Source: Verrucomicrobiia bacterium DG1235
GTDB lineage: Bacteria > Verrucomicrobiota > Verrucomicrobiia > Opitutales > Opitutaceae
Reading direction: 5' to 3'
Length of the DNA: 64,000 nucleotides
Assembly (NCBI GenBank): GCA_000155695.1
Contig: DS990592.1
Span: 2,589,973 to 2,653,972, forward strand
Positions within the stretch are counted from its first letter, which is position 1, and each line of letters opens with the position of its first letter. The notes below the pieces were generated by a model that was not told the DNA's origin, ran no database searches, and saw nothing but the letters and a program-made list of their open reading frames with translations. The position numbers and the translations under genes are program-made. Positions 52,559 through 61,845 of the stretch are shown piece after piece.

Positions 52559-52566
52559 GAAACTAA

Positions 52567-52740
52567 ATGGATATCCAAACTCTCATTACGGTTTTAGTAA
52601 TCCTCATGATCGCGATGGGGCTAGTCAGTCTGTTTTTAAAGAAAGAAGACAGAAAGAAAGTACTGATGGCATCCGTTTTGTTCACCGGATTCGCGACTTC
52701 ATCCCTTCTTGTTTTTGGTACTAGGAGAGCCAATTTCTAG
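52567..52740 (+). CDS. Very small two-helix membrane protein
   Basis: The 57-residue protein begins MDIQTLITVLVILMIAMGLV, with two hydrophobic helices (about 4-23 and 34-50) around a KKEDRKK turn. It lies between an attC-like repeat (8 bp upstream) and a partial repeat right after its stop. The size and location match a single-gene cassette. No family is recognised. Confidence 0.5.
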   Translation: MDIQTLITVLVILMIAMGLVSLFLKKEDRKKVLMASVLFTGFATSSLLVFGTRRANF

Positions 52741-53066
52741 CAGTCAGCCCAAAAAGAAAACCAGGGAAGTTCTCTGGTATTCACACAGTCCCACCAGTGG
52801 CGATTACCACATGAGAGCATGTAACATTAATTGATGGTGACGTCTCCATGACAACGAGTTCTTACTATATTGATTTAAAAAGCATATCAAGTCGGATCTA
52901 TCAATTGGGGTGACTCATAAAAATTAGGACCAGTTGGCAACTCGGCCTAGCTCCGCCCCTAAATCACCCCTTCCCATACATCCCAAAAAAACGCCTAAAA
53001 ATCACCCTGGCCCAAATCCAAACGCCAACCTCCTCCGTAGCTATAGCCGAGCAAGACCCCTCCCCT
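52741..53066. other. Spacer with palindrome and partial repeats
   Basis: No gene is visible. CAGTCAGCCC right after 52740 copies the start of repeat c. An almost perfect palindrome (ACCAGGGAA 52760-52768, TTCTCTGGT 52770-52778) follows. Another partial repeat (GGACCAGTTGGCAACTCGGCC) begins near 52928. The region may be the remains of a cassette that lost its gene. Confidence 0.4.
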
Positions 53067-53861
53067 ATGCAACCTTACCTCGTTTCTAGCTTCACCCTCT
53101 CTCTGCTCTTCCTACTCACAAGCTGCGAGACCACTCTTCCAGAATGGAAGCGACTGGAAATTCTAGAAGACACCGAACGCGTGCTTGTTTTGGACCGTCA
53201 TAGTCTCTACGCGTACGAAACCGAGAACACGCTCGAACAGGGCGTCGCCGTAGGAATCGTAGCTCTCGAGCCCATGCATCCGCCATTTGCTAGGAATCCG
53301 ATGCCGCGTTGGCTCGAAGAGTTCGACACGTCAGTCTACCTTCGCCTCGAACGAGGGATTCGAGAACGGGGAGAAACAGACTGGAGCTACGAGTCAGTTT
53401 TCCCCACTAGCCCACTACCCCCAGCCTATTCGGATAATCCCTTCGATACCACGGACCTTTGGCCCGAACCGCTTGCCGCTGAAAAAGTCACTCAACACGC
53501 CAAGGATTTTGACGCGGAGACGGTTCTCATCCTAGAGTTCATAGCGGTGGTCCTCAACAACAACACCTATATCACTCGAGACCCTAAGACCTCTCGTCGG
53601 ACCTTCGAACCAAACGCTTCAGACCGGTTTCTTGACGTTCACCTTCGGTGCGGATTTCGAACCTACAATGGATCCACCGGAGAGCCATTCGACCAGGCAG
53701 AATTCGCGCAACCCAATTATATTCCTTGGAACCAATTCCAGCATGCACCTCCCCCATCGACGATCGACTTTATGAAAACAGGTCTGTCAGGTGAAGCTCT
53801 CGAGGAAATCATCAAACATGTCGATCGCTCACTCATTGCTAGAGACATTGTAGTCAAATAG
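53067..53861 (+). CDS. Lipoprotein of unknown function
   Basis: The 264-residue protein has a lipoprotein signal (FTLSLLFLLTSC, Cys near 20). The mature part contains FDAETVLILEFIAVVLNNNTYITR and RFLDVHLRCGFRTYNGSTGE, which suggest a mixed alpha/beta domain like those of envelope assembly lipoproteins. No family is recognised. It stands alone. A degraded acetyltransferase gene follows on the same strand. Confidence 0.6.
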   Translation: MQPYLVSSFTLSLLFLLTSCETTLPEWKRLEILEDTERVLVLDRHSLYAYETENTLEQGVAVGIVALEPMHPPFARNPMPRWLEEFDTSVYLRLERGIRERGETDWSYESVFPTSPLPPAYSDNPFDTTDLWPEPLAAEKVTQHAKDFDAETVLILEFIAVVLNNNTYITRDPKTSRRTFEPNASDRFLDVHLRCGFRTYNGSTGEPFDQAEFAQPNYIPWNQFQHAPPPSTIDFMKTGLSGEALEEIIKHVDRSLIARDIVVK

Positions 53862-53888
53862 ACACGATAGCCCAACAGAGCCACTCCA

Positions 53889-54180
53889 ACTCTCCATCCG
53901 CATAGCACTCAAGCACCCGAGCAAGGCGACCTCGGATATGTACGAAACCTCTGGAACGACCCCGAAACAATAATTTCGGTAGGAGGCCCCCTCCTTCTTG
54001 GCGATAAGGAAAGCGAGGACTAGTACGCTCGCAGGTTCCGACCGCACAGCGACACTGATTGCTTTTTCTTGATCTGCAAAGAATCCTCCACACCCGTCGA
54101 GGAAGCTAGCTACCACCGATGGAATTCCCAAAACACGGATCGCCGAACTCAACATCAAGATCCACGCCAGACAGCCCAGC
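53889..54180 (+). pseudogene. GNAT acetyltransferase remnant
   Basis: Conceptual translation from 53889 reads DLGYVRNLWNDPETIISVGG, then PLLLGDKESED, an in-frame TAG (54021-54023), YARRFRPHSDTDCFFLICKE and SSTPVEEASYHRW. After a frameshift near 54140 comes AELNIKIHAR. This is the order of GNAT-family acetyltransferases (a 'LWNDPE' start, 'FLI..E..PVGE.SFHR' middle, 'AELNIKI..R' before the acetyl-CoA loop). The acetyl-CoA loop and C-terminus are not recovered. Two lesions make it non-functional. An antisense frame covers the same stretch but looks spurious. Confidence 0.72.
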
Positions 54181-54296
54181 CAATCCTGCTTGCTAGTTGC
54201 TTCCCCGAGTAGAAAATTGACCCGGGTCCACAAACGCCTTATTCCTTCAAACAAGCTAGGCCGCGCTCCAACGCCTTGCTTCCCGCAACAGCCAAA

Positions 54297-55094
54297 ATGC
54301 ACGCATCGCTGCTATCCACAAGTCATCGCCCCTGGCCCCTGCCACCCTCGCAATGGAAGTGGAGACAATCCTGGCTCGACCTCGCCTTCATCCACTACAG
54401 GGCCTCGTCAAGGGAGATTCGAAGCCTCCTGCCCGAGGGCGTGAATCTACAAAAATACGACGGATCCGCATGGATCGGTCTCGTCCCCTTCCGTATGTCA
54501 GGCGTCATGCGACGCCCCATGCCGGACATCCCGCTACTCTCCTCCTTTCCAGAGCTGAACCTAAGGACCTACGTCGAAGTCGACGGAGAAGCGGGCGTCT
54601 GGTTCTTCAGCCTCGACGCCGCCTCCCTGCCCATGGTCTTCGGCGGCCGACTGCTCTACGGCCTACCCTACTACTATTCGAAGATGAGCCACCGACGCCA
54701 AGACGACTGGATCGACTTCTCAAGCTCGCGGAAGCGATCCCAAGTCGAATTCTCCGCGCGCTACAGACCCGTTGGCGACACCTTCCAATCCCCCGCCGGC
54801 ACCTTCGAACACTGGGCGACCGAACGCTACTGCCTCTACACCACCTCCGCAAAAGGCGCCCTCGAGCGAATCGAGGTTCACCACCAGCCCTGGCCCATTC
54901 AAAAGGCCGAGGTCGAAATCGAGCGCTGCGACCTCTTTCAATCCGCCGGAATTACCCTCGAAGACCAACTCCCGGTTTGCCACTTCTCCTCTGGAGTGAA
55001 CGTCGTCTCCTTCCGAAAAGAAGAAACCAGCCAAGCCCTTGACGCGATCCCCGCCGGCCAAACCTCAGCCAGCGCGCTCGCCAAAACAAGCTAA
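54297..55094 (+). CDS. DUF2071 family protein
   Basis: About 265 residues, matching DUF2071 (YqjF-like, related in fold to acetoacetate decarboxylase). Signs are QSWLDLAFIHYRASSREIRS, LLPEGVNLQKYDGSAWIGLV, PFRMSGV, ELNLRTYVEVDGEAGVWFFS and GLPYYYSKM. It has no signal peptide and is probably cytoplasmic. The start is ATG 54297 rather than a TTG seven codons earlier. Its end overlaps the end of the convergent prmA gene by four bases. The reaction is unknown. Confidence 0.82.
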   Translation: MHASLLSTSHRPWPLPPSQWKWRQSWLDLAFIHYRASSREIRSLLPEGVNLQKYDGSAWIGLVPFRMSGVMRRPMPDIPLLSSFPELNLRTYVEVDGEAGVWFFSLDAASLPMVFGGRLLYGLPYYYSKMSHRRQDDWIDFSSSRKRSQVEFSARYRPVGDTFQSPAGTFEHWATERYCLYTTSAKGALERIEVHHQPWPIQKAEVEIERCDLFQSAGITLEDQLPVCHFSSGVNVVSFRKEETSQALDAIPAGQTSASALAKTS

Positions 55095-55957
55095 GCGATC
55101 AAGGTCACGCTCGACCATTCGCCCAGCTCGTGGATCTGGATATCCTTCCATTCCCGCAGCGGCGCAAAGGCAGCCTTCACCTTCTCCGCTTCATGCGTCA
55201 GAATTCCGCTCAAGATCAAGGTCCCCCCATCGGCGACCACCGGAGCGATCTGCTCGCAAAACTCGATAAGCGCCACTGCCAATATATTCGCCAGCACCAC
55301 GTCGTAAGGTCGCTCCGAAAACCCGGTCAGCAAGTCCGCAACCGCAAACGGAACCTCCGGCGTCTCGTTGAGCTCCGCATTCTCCACCGCGATACGCACC
55401 GCATCCGGATCGTTGTCGAAACCAGCCACTTCGCCAAAGCCGAGTCGCTTGGCCGAAATCGCCAGTATCCCCGAGCCACAGCCCGCATCGACAACCTTTA
55501 GCCCGCCAATCGCAGCGGAGCCAAGCCGCTCGCGAGCCTCGATCAAGCGCTCCACACAGAGCCGCGTCGTGCCATGGTTGCCCGTGCCAAACGCCATGCC
55601 GGGGTCCAGCCAGACCGCCTCGTGGCCATCAGGCAATTCGTATTCACCTTTCAACCACACCGGCACCCAATGCAGCGGCCCGATCGCCCAAGGCTTGAAG
55701 TGCTCCTTGTAGCTATCCTTCCAATCGGAATCCTGAAGCTCCCGCAAAACAAGCGCTCCGGTCACGTTCGCGATTCCCGAAAGTTCAGCCCAGGCAGCCT
55801 GCGCCTCTTCCTCCGTCTCGTAGATGCCGTGCACGCGAAAACCCTTCGCCTCGAAATCCTCAAACAGATTCCAACGCGTCGCATCTTCGACCTCGAAAAC
55901 AGCTTCTTCCAAAATCGCGAACTCCTCCTGGGAGACATGAATAGTGATTTCGATCAT
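55091..55957 (-). CDS. prmA: Ribosomal protein L11 methyltransferase
   Basis: About 288 residues. PrmA trimethylates ribosomal protein L11 using S-adenosylmethionine. The N-terminal substrate domain (about 1-95) ends in SDWKDSYKEHFKPWAIG. The methyltransferase domain has PGMAFGTGNHGTTRLC, the AdoMet loop VVDAGCGSGILAISAKRLG, DNDPDAVRIAVENAELN and the NPPF-like LANILAVAL. The start is ATG 55957, since the longer frame would run into the preceding gene. It lies 16 bp after a membrane protein gene on the same strand. Confidence 0.93.
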   Translation of the reverse strand: MIEITIHVSQEEFAILEEAVFEVEDATRWNLFEDFEAKGFRVHGIYETEEEAQAAWAELSGIANVTGALVLRELQDSDWKDSYKEHFKPWAIGPLHWVPVWLKGEYELPDGHEAVWLDPGMAFGTGNHGTTRLCVERLIEARERLGSAAIGGLKVVDAGCGSGILAISAKRLGFGEVAGFDNDPDAVRIAVENAELNETPEVPFAVADLLTGFSERPYDVVLANILAVALIEFCEQIAPVVADGGTLILSGILTHEAEKVKAAFAPLREWKDIQIHELGEWSSVTLIA

Positions 55958-55973
55958 AACGGGAAATTTGAAT

Positions 55974-56495
55974 CTATCGGGCCTCCGGGCCCTTTTTAAA
56001 AAGATTGGCTCCAATGACTCCGCCTATCGAGCCCAGCAACAGCGAGAGCGAAGTCCCCAACACTGCGACAACAGCCGTGATCCCCGGCTTCAGCTCGGAT
56101 AGCTCAGCCTTCTCAGCGAACTCAGCCGCCTCCGGATTACCGTCCTCGTACATCGTTCTCACGATCTCCTCGCGCACCTGCTCGAATTCCGTCTCGCCAA
56201 ATCCTGTGTACAAAAAGAACACGATCAAAGCCAAGATCGGCAGCATCCCGAAAAACGCAGCCAAAGCGCCCAGCTTCGCACCCGTTCCCGACGAAAACGA
56301 AATGCTATGCCGCTTCGCGAAATGCCCGGACGCAGCGATTCCACCCAACACATAGTGAATGCAGAGAAAAATATAGCTGTAGCCCACAAAGCCCAACAGG
56401 ACCGTGATTCCGCTCGCGATCAAAATCGACTTCTTCCTGGAGCAGGTGTCGAGATCGACGATCTCCTGCTCTTCGTGTTCGTTTAGCTCACTCAT
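55974..56495 (-). CDS. Membrane protein of unknown function
   Basis: About 173 residues with three to four hydrophobic segments (about 24-50, 66-95, 135-165). An acidic stretch (GFGETEFEQVREEIVRTMYE) lies between the second and third. The start is ATG 56495; a GTG two codons earlier is possible. No family is recognised, though the layout resembles small DUF4190-like proteins. It lies in a run with prmA and miaA, which may be one transcript. Confidence 0.65.
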   Translation of the reverse strand: MSELNEHEEQEIVDLDTCSRKKSILIASGITVLLGFVGYSYIFLCIHYVLGGIAASGHFAKRHSISFSSGTGAKLGALAAFFGMLPILALIVFFLYTGFGETEFEQVREEIVRTMYEDGNPEAAEFAEKAELSELKPGITAVVAVLGTSLSLLLGSIGGVIGANLFKKGPEAR

Positions 56496-56544
56496 TATCA
56501 CGCCAGCATTGCAGCCTCGTTTCCGCTCTGGCGAGGCAAATTTA

Positions 56545-57513
56545 TCAGGCTATTTCCTCGAAAATTTCATCGAGTTCCGGAACGCGCCCGTCGGTCAAAT
56601 CCAGACGCTTCCCCCCTACAGGCAATTGCGTCCGAAACCAAGTGCGCTGCTTCTTCGCCAGACGCCGCGTATTCGTCGCGATCTTCTCCGAAAGCGCCGC
56701 CAGATCAAACGCGCCCCGCAAGTGGGCAATCGTCTCGCGATAGCCGATCGCGTTGCAAGCGCTCGGGTTCGACTCGATTCCGCGCCCCAATAATCCTCTC
56801 ACTTCCTCCACCAGCCCCGCCTCCAACATTAGAGAAACACGCTGCGCGATCCGAGCGTTCAGCTCCTCCTTGTCACGCTCGAGAATGCACAGGAATTTGG
56901 GCGCTTCTATCAGAGCATTCGTCTGACGCTCAAATGCGACCTTCAGCTCACACAATGTCATGCCAGACTCGATACAGCGCTCCAACGCCTTCGCCACGCG
57001 ACGGGGATTTTCTGCATCGAGCCCTTCGAGCCCATCCGGATTCCGTCTCCGAAGTTCGGATACCGCCGCATCCAATCCCTTCTCCATAAAAACGTCCGCC
57101 TCCCTCGCCGAGGCCTCCGAAACCACCACTCCATCAACCACCGGACTGAAAAACGCCTTCAGATAAAATCCGCTCCCCCCCGTCACCAACACCTTTCGGC
57201 CTCGGGCTTGGATCTCGCGAATCGCATCAATCGCCAGTCCCACGAAACGCCCCACATCCATCCGCTCGCTCGGTTCGATAAAATCGATCAAGTGATGCCG
57301 CCCCCGAGCCTGCTCCCGCACAGACGGCTTCGCCGTGCCAATATCCATCGCTCGATAGAAAAGCAGCGAATCGCAATTCACGATCTCCGCGCCATGCCTT
57401 TCAGCCCAACCGAGAGCGATCTCGGTCTTCCCTACCGCCGTGCAGCCGCTCAAGCAGTAAATCGGCCCCAGCGATCCGCCATTGTCACTCTCTTCCTGTC
57501 TGTTCCTCTCCAT
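56545..57513 (-). CDS. miaA: tRNA dimethylallyltransferase
   Basis: The 322-residue enzyme adds dimethylallyl to A37 of tRNAs that read UNN codons. The P-loop is CLSGCTAVGKTEIALGWAE (about 20-38), then EIVNCDSLLFYRAMDIGTAKP, HHLIDFIEP, VLVTGGSGFYLKAFFSPVVD and the C-terminal NAIGYRETIAHLRG with RRLAKKQRTWFR. All are standard MiaA signatures and length is normal. The usual 'GPTASGKT' loop here reads GCTAVGKT, a mild variation. It is at the head of the minus-strand run leading to prmA. Confidence 0.96.
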   Translation of the reverse strand: MERNRQEESDNGGSLGPIYCLSGCTAVGKTEIALGWAERHGAEIVNCDSLLFYRAMDIGTAKPSVREQARGRHHLIDFIEPSERMDVGRFVGLAIDAIREIQARGRKVLVTGGSGFYLKAFFSPVVDGVVVSEASAREADVFMEKGLDAAVSELRRRNPDGLEGLDAENPRRVAKALERCIESGMTLCELKVAFERQTNALIEAPKFLCILERDKEELNARIAQRVSLMLEAGLVEEVRGLLGRGIESNPSACNAIGYRETIAHLRGAFDLAALSEKIATNTRRLAKKQRTWFRTQLPVGGKRLDLTDGRVPELDEIFEEIA

Positions 57514-57645
57514 TTGTGACCCTTCTGCAACCTCGGAGTTACGAGCAAGTTACATCTCGCAACCGCGATTACAATTGACTCGCGCCCCACTCATACGGCC
57601 TCATTACACTTAAGCCGCAAATGCACAACACCTCCTCAGGTTAGC

Positions 57646-58491
57646 ATGAAACTCATGAAGAAGCCTCCGCTCAGATTCAAGACGATCTTCATCTCCGACG
57701 TCCATCTTGGCACGCTGAACTGCAAAGCGAAGGAAGCGCTGCACTTCCTCAAAAACACCCGCTGCGACCGCCTCGTCCTCAACGGTGACATCATCGACGG
57801 CTGGCAGCTCGGCCGCGGAAGCAAATGGACGAAGATGGATACAAAGTTCGTCCGCTACGTCCTCAAGCGGGTAGAAAAACACCAGCAAGAAGTCATCTAC
57901 CTGCGCGGAAACCACGACGATATTCTCAGCCGCTTCCTCCCCATGCAGTTCGCCACCGTTTCGATCGTGGAAGACTACATCCACGAAAATCCGAATGGAC
58001 GCTACCTCGTTCTCCACGGAGACGTCTTCGATACCATTACCAAAAACTTCACCTTCCTCGCCCACCTAGGCGACTGGGGCTATAAAATGCTCATGAGCCT
58101 GAACCGCTGGTACAACAAGTACCGCTCGTGGCGAGGCAAGGAGTACTATTCCCTCTCCAAAGCCATCAAGGCAAAGGTCAAAAAAGCGGTGAACTTCATA
58201 TCCGACTTCGAGGAAAAACTCGCCAAGCTCGCCGCCTCTCGCGGCTGCACCGGCGTGATCTGCGGACACATCCATACCCCCGCGGACAAACGTTTCGACA
58301 AGCTTCACTACTTGAACTCAGGCGACTGGGTCGAATCTCTCTCCGCAATCGTCGAACACGACGACGGCCGCTTCGAACTCGTCCACTTTAAGGATTTCGT
58401 CCTCGAGTACCCCATGAAACAAGAGGAAAGCCCAGGAGACGAAGCCGCAGATCCTGAGTTTTCGCAAAGCCTCATCGCCGAAGGTTTCTAG
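57646..58491 (+). CDS. LpxH-like metallophosphoesterase
   Basis: The 281-residue calcineurin-like phosphoesterase is related to UDP-2,3-diacylglucosamine diphosphatase. Metal-binding motifs are visible in order: ISDVHLGTLN, LNGDIIDGW, YLRGNHDD, LHGDVFD and CGHIHTP. The protein has the longer form typical of LpxH2-type proteins. It could act in lipid A synthesis at the inner membrane face, but LpxH2-like proteins have uncertain roles. It stands alone with AGG 5 nt before the ATG. Confidence 0.85.
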   Translation: MKLMKKPPLRFKTIFISDVHLGTLNCKAKEALHFLKNTRCDRLVLNGDIIDGWQLGRGSKWTKMDTKFVRYVLKRVEKHQQEVIYLRGNHDDILSRFLPMQFATVSIVEDYIHENPNGRYLVLHGDVFDTITKNFTFLAHLGDWGYKMLMSLNRWYNKYRSWRGKEYYSLSKAIKAKVKKAVNFISDFEEKLAKLAASRGCTGVICGHIHTPADKRFDKLHYLNSGDWVESLSAIVEHDDGRFELVHFKDFVLEYPMKQEESPGDEAADPEFSQSLIAEGF

Positions 58492-58794
58492 GGTTTTGCT
58501 ATCAATTGCTCATGAGCGGGCCCTTTTTACGTAAAAAAAGCGGCTTTATAAATGTGCTGAGCTGACTTTGCTTGCCTGAATCCAAGGCAACCAACTACAG
58601 GATATAAATACTTCACCCTAACGCACTTATGGGTGTAAACCTCTCGGGCTTACCCCTATTCATAGCCCATAAGCTAAGGTTGAGCAAAGCGTCTCAATTT
58701 CATAAATCACTCACTACCAACAGAAAAAATTCGATTTTATGAGATTTTATGATTTTCTTACGATTCCTTCCAACACCTAGCTAACACTATATTT
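58492..58794. other. Spacer between phosphoesterase and MscS genes
   Basis: No gene is seen. CTTTTTACGTAAAAAAAG near 58528-58545 is a self-complementary AT stretch that could end transcription from the phosphoesterase gene. The last 60 bp before 58795 are AT-rich and probably hold the MscS promoter. Confidence 0.4.
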
Positions 58795-59700
58795 ATGGCA
58801 CAAGAAGACATTAATGCAGCCGCAGAAGCAGCGAACGCAGCAGCGGCAAACCAGGATAGCTCCTCTAGCTTCCTCTCACCTGAGCTCATTGACAGGATTC
58901 AAGCGATCATCCTCGAGAACGGCCTGAACGTTATCTACGCGATCCTGATCTTCCTGATCGGCAAATGGATCGTCGGTATGATCCGAAATGGCGTGCGCAA
59001 GGCCATGCAGAAGAAAGAAGTCGATCCGGCTCTCGTTTCCTTCGGCACCAGCATCATCTACTACGTCCTCATGGTCGCCGTTGTACTCGCCGCAGTGCAG
59101 CAAGTCGGCTTCCAAACCACCTCTCTCGTCGCCGTACTAGGTGCCGCTGGCTTGGCAGTCGGTCTCGCTCTTCAAGGATCCCTCTCCAATTTCGCCGCTG
59201 GCGTGCTCATCATCATGTTCCGTCCCTTCCGTATCGGAGACGTCATAACAGCCGGCGGACACACAGGCTCTGTCAAAGAAATCGGCGTTCTCGTCACCAT
59301 CATGACCAGCCCTGACAATATGAAAATTATCGTGCCTAACTCCGCGATCATGTCAGGAAGCATCGTCAACATCACCGCTCACGACACACGCCGCGTGGAC
59401 ATGGTCGTTGGCGTGAGCTACTCCGACGATCTCGACAAGGTTCAGAACGTGATTCTCGACGTGCTCAACGCAGACTCGCGCATCCTCAAGGACCCCGCTC
59501 CTCAAGTCGTCGTCGCCGAGCTCGCAGACAGCAGCGTCAACTTCAAGGTCCGCCCATGGACTGCCACCTCAGATTATTGGGGCGTTTTCTTCGACTTCCA
59601 GAAGACCATCAAACAGCGCCTCGACAAGGAAGGCGTATCCATCCCATTCCCACAGCAGGACGTCCACATGCACAATGCGGACAAGTCGTCTGCAGTGTAA
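58795..59700 (+). CDS. MscS-type mechanosensitive channel
   Basis: The 301-residue protein follows the small-conductance channel plan. A short N-terminus is followed by three transmembrane helices (about 42-62, 80-100, 108-135). The pore helix has the GAAGLAVGLALQGSLSNFAAG pattern of alternating Gly and Ala. The beta domain reads FRPFRIGDVITAGGHTGSVKEIG and IVPNSAIMSGSIVNITAHDTRRVD, then an alpha/beta C-terminal domain. It should release solutes on hypo-osmotic shock, which suits a marine cell. A strong terminator follows. Confidence 0.93.
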   Translation: MAQEDINAAAEAANAAAANQDSSSSFLSPELIDRIQAIILENGLNVIYAILIFLIGKWIVGMIRNGVRKAMQKKEVDPALVSFGTSIIYYVLMVAVVLAAVQQVGFQTTSLVAVLGAAGLAVGLALQGSLSNFAAGVLIIMFRPFRIGDVITAGGHTGSVKEIGVLVTIMTSPDNMKIIVPNSAIMSGSIVNITAHDTRRVDMVVGVSYSDDLDKVQNVILDVLNADSRILKDPAPQVVVAELADSSVNFKVRPWTATSDYWGVFFDFQKTIKQRLDKEGVSIPFPQQDVHMHNADKSSAV

Positions 59701-59728
59701 ATCGGATAGAAAATCTTTTCACAACAAA

Positions 59729-59755
59729 GCCGCAGCGAATCGCTGCGGCCTTTTT
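59729..59755 (+). terminator. Terminator after the MscS gene
   Basis: GCCGCAGCG (59729-59737) and CGCTGCGGC (59741-59749) form a 9-bp stem with a 3-nt loop, followed by C and five Ts. Confidence 0.9.
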
Positions 59756-59776
59756 GTATTCTAAAATCAACTACGA

Positions 59777-60352
59777 TTAGCGCATTCCAATTGGCGGATC
59801 CAAAACTTCCCGAACCAGAACCGCCGACTTGAGCGAGGCCGGATCGCCCAAATTCTGCAGCAATCGCTTCCGAAGGACTCTTCCCGAAACACGCCGATCC
59901 GTTTCAAACGTCTTGTTCGCTATCGACTTAGCTTTCGAACTGGCCTCGGCCTTGAGCTTCTTAGCCTCTTTCAGTTTCGCCTCAACCTCCTTACGCTTCT
60001 GAACATACGGATCAACCATTACCGTTTGCGGAGCTTCCTCGCGGTCAAAAGAAACGGTCGGACGAGGTGCCCTCACCTCAGGGCGCGCCGGCCGCGGAGT
60101 CGCATAAGCCTCTTCGGGCTCCTCATAGCTTGGCTCCAAGATGGGAGGCCGCCCTGTTGGCGGACCCTCGCCACGCTGCCGCTCCAAGATCTTCCTGCGA
60201 ATCTCCTCTTGGATTTTCCGAGCGCGTTCCGCAGCCGCCGGGTCAAACTCCTCCTCTTCCGCTTGCCCCTTCCCCTTCAAGGAAGAGATCATATAAAGAA
60301 GAAAGATAACCAGCGGCGCGAGCTTGCCGAGATTGTCAAAAAGCCAATCCAT
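59777..60352 (-). CDS. Membrane-anchored charged protein after floA
   Basis: The 191-residue protein has an N-terminal membrane helix (about 8-25, LGKLAPLVIFLLYMISSL). A helical, highly charged segment follows (AAERARKIQEEIRRKILERQ). A Pro-rich linker (about 62-110) and a second Lys-rich helix (KRKEVEAKLKEAKKLKAEAS) complete it. No family is recognised. It starts 3 bp after floA on the same strand and probably belongs to the flotillin operon. Confidence 0.65.
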   Translation of the reverse strand: MDWLFDNLGKLAPLVIFLLYMISSLKGKGQAEEEEFDPAAAERARKIQEEIRRKILERQRGEGPPTGRPPILEPSYEEPEEAYATPRPARPEVRAPRPTVSFDREEAPQTVMVDPYVQKRKEVEAKLKEAKKLKAEASSKAKSIANKTFETDRRVSGRVLRKRLLQNLGDPASLKSAVLVREVLDPPIGMR

Positions 60353-60355
60353 CGA

Positions 60356-61375
60356 CTACTTGGCTTCCTTTTCGCTCTCGCCAGTACCAGCGATTGAGTC
60401 ACGCATACGCGTGTCCGACTCTACATTTTTCATTTTGTAGTAATCCATTATCCCCAAATTTCCACTACGGAAGGCTTCCGCCATCGCAAGCGGCACCTGA
60501 GCCTCCGCTTCGACCACCTTCGCGCGCATTTCCTGAACGCGAGCCTGCATTTCCTGCTCGAGAGCAACCGCTGCCGCGCGACGGATTTCCGCCTGAGCCT
60601 GAGCCATATTCTTATTCGCCTCAGCCTGCGCCTCCTGGAGAAGAGCGCCAACATTCTGCCCCACGTCCACGTCCGCAATATCGATCGAAAGAATCTCAAA
60701 CGCAGTCCCAACGTCCAGGCCGCGCTGCAGCACCACCTTGGAAATACTGTCCGGACTCTCCAATACCTTCTTGTAGCTATCCGCCGAACCTATCGTTGTT
60801 ACGATGCCTTCGCCCACACGAGCAATAATCGTCTCCTCCTTCGCTCCTCCCACAAAACGGTCCAAATTCGTCCGCACCGTAACACGAGCGCGAGCCTTTA
60901 CCTGAATTCCGTCCTTCGCCACGCCATCGATCGTCTTCTTCGTTCCTTCCTGGGAGGGACAATCGATAACCTTCGGGTCAACCGACGTACGAACCGCTTC
61001 AACGACAGACTTGCCCGATCCCTTTGTCGCGAGGTCGATCGCGCAGGCGCGCTCCCAGTCCAAGTTGATTCCCGCCTTCTTTGCCGCGATAATCGCTTGC
61101 ACCGTCGGGATCATATTCCCGCCCGCGAGATAGTGCGCCTCGAGCGGCCCCTCGTGAAGATCAATGCCCGCTTTCACCGCAGTGATCTTCGCGTCAACAA
61201 CTGACCCGTAAGGCACGCCGCGCAAACGCATGGCCACCAGAGTCGTGAAGCCCACCGTAGCGCTCGCCAACACAGCCTTGAGCCATGTCTGGAAAAACGA
61301 AAGCAGGTAGAAAAAGACTACCAGGCCCATTAGGCCGACTACGACGAGACCGATTGTAATGACTGTACTACTCAT
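60356..61375 (-). CDS. floA: Flotillin-like protein FloA
   Basis: The 339-residue protein is of the UPF0365/FloA family, which organises membrane microdomains. A membrane segment (about 5-28) is followed by the signature [29 protein letters not shown] and [19 protein letters not shown]. The SPFH-like domain includes [20 protein letters not shown] and [16 protein letters not shown] long Ala/Glu/Gln helix follows. nfeD-type genes lie immediately upstream on the same strand, the classic NfeD-flotillin arrangement. Confidence 0.95.
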   Translation of the reverse strand: MSSTVITIGLVVVGLMGLVVFFYLLSFFQTWLKAVLASATVGFTTLVAMRLRGVPYGSVVDAKITAVKAGIDLHEGPLEAHYLAGGNMIPTVQAIIAAKKAGINLDWERACAIDLATKGSGKSVVEAVRTSVDPKVIDCPSQEGTKKTIDGVAKDGIQVKARARVTVRTNLDRFVGGAKEETIIARVGEGIVTTIGSADSYKKVLESPDSISKVVLQRGLDVGTAFEILSIDIADVDVGQNVGALLQEAQAEANKNMAQAQAEIRRAAAVALEQEMQARVQEMRAKVVEAEAQVPLAMAEAFRSGNLGIMDYYKMKNVESDTRMRDSIAGTGESEKEAK

Positions 61376-61380
61376 AATAA

Positions 61381-61845
61381 TTATAATTTGGATACGGTTA
61401 CCTTAAATTGATCAAAGGAATCGACTTTCACCGACTCGCCCTTCTCGAGAAATCCACTGCGGGAAAAAGCCTCGAGCTTCTTTCCCTCCACGATCACGTA
61501 GCCGGACGGAGACAGCGCCGTCGCCGTCTTGCCCTCCTTGCCTATCATCGAGTCATCCCCCACATCAGGCTGGCTCTTGCTCGCTATCTTATTCTGCAAA
61601 AACAAACGCCTTCCCGCCGGCGTCTTCGGCAGAACCTTAAACTCGAACATCAGGCAGCCAACCAGCCCCACTAAACCAATCGCAAACACGAGGATGGCGC
61701 CTTCCGCTCCATAGTCGCCATAGGCGACGCCAATCGCGCCAAGCAAACTCAAGCCGCCAAAAATCCCAACAATTCCGCCCGGAATGAAAATCTCCAACAT
61801 GATAAGACCGAGACCGAGGACCATTAAACCAATTATCAAACTCAT
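61381..61845 (-). CDS. NfeD-like protein, short form
   Basis: The 154-residue protein has two to three hydrophobic segments (about 1-45 and 45-68). A C-terminal OB-fold NfeD domain is present: [20 protein letters not shown] and [20 protein letters not shown]. There is no protease domain. It overlaps the upstream long NfeD gene by 4 bp and precedes floA by 5 bp, so all three are probably translated together. Confidence 0.85.
   Translation of the reverse strand: MSLIIGLMVLGLGLIMLEIFIPGGIVGIFGGLSLLGAIGVAYGDYGAEGAILVFAIGLVGLVGCLMFEFKVLPKTPAGRRLFLQNKIASKSQPDVGDDSMIGKEGKTATALSPSGYVIVEGKKLEAFSRSGFLEKGESVKVDSFDQFKVTVSKL

Noticed and set aside
53829-54302. 157-codon minus-strand frame between the lipoprotein and DUF2071 genes
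   Set aside because: The plus strand carries a recognisable GNAT remnant here; the minus frame has no domain and overlaps both neighbours.
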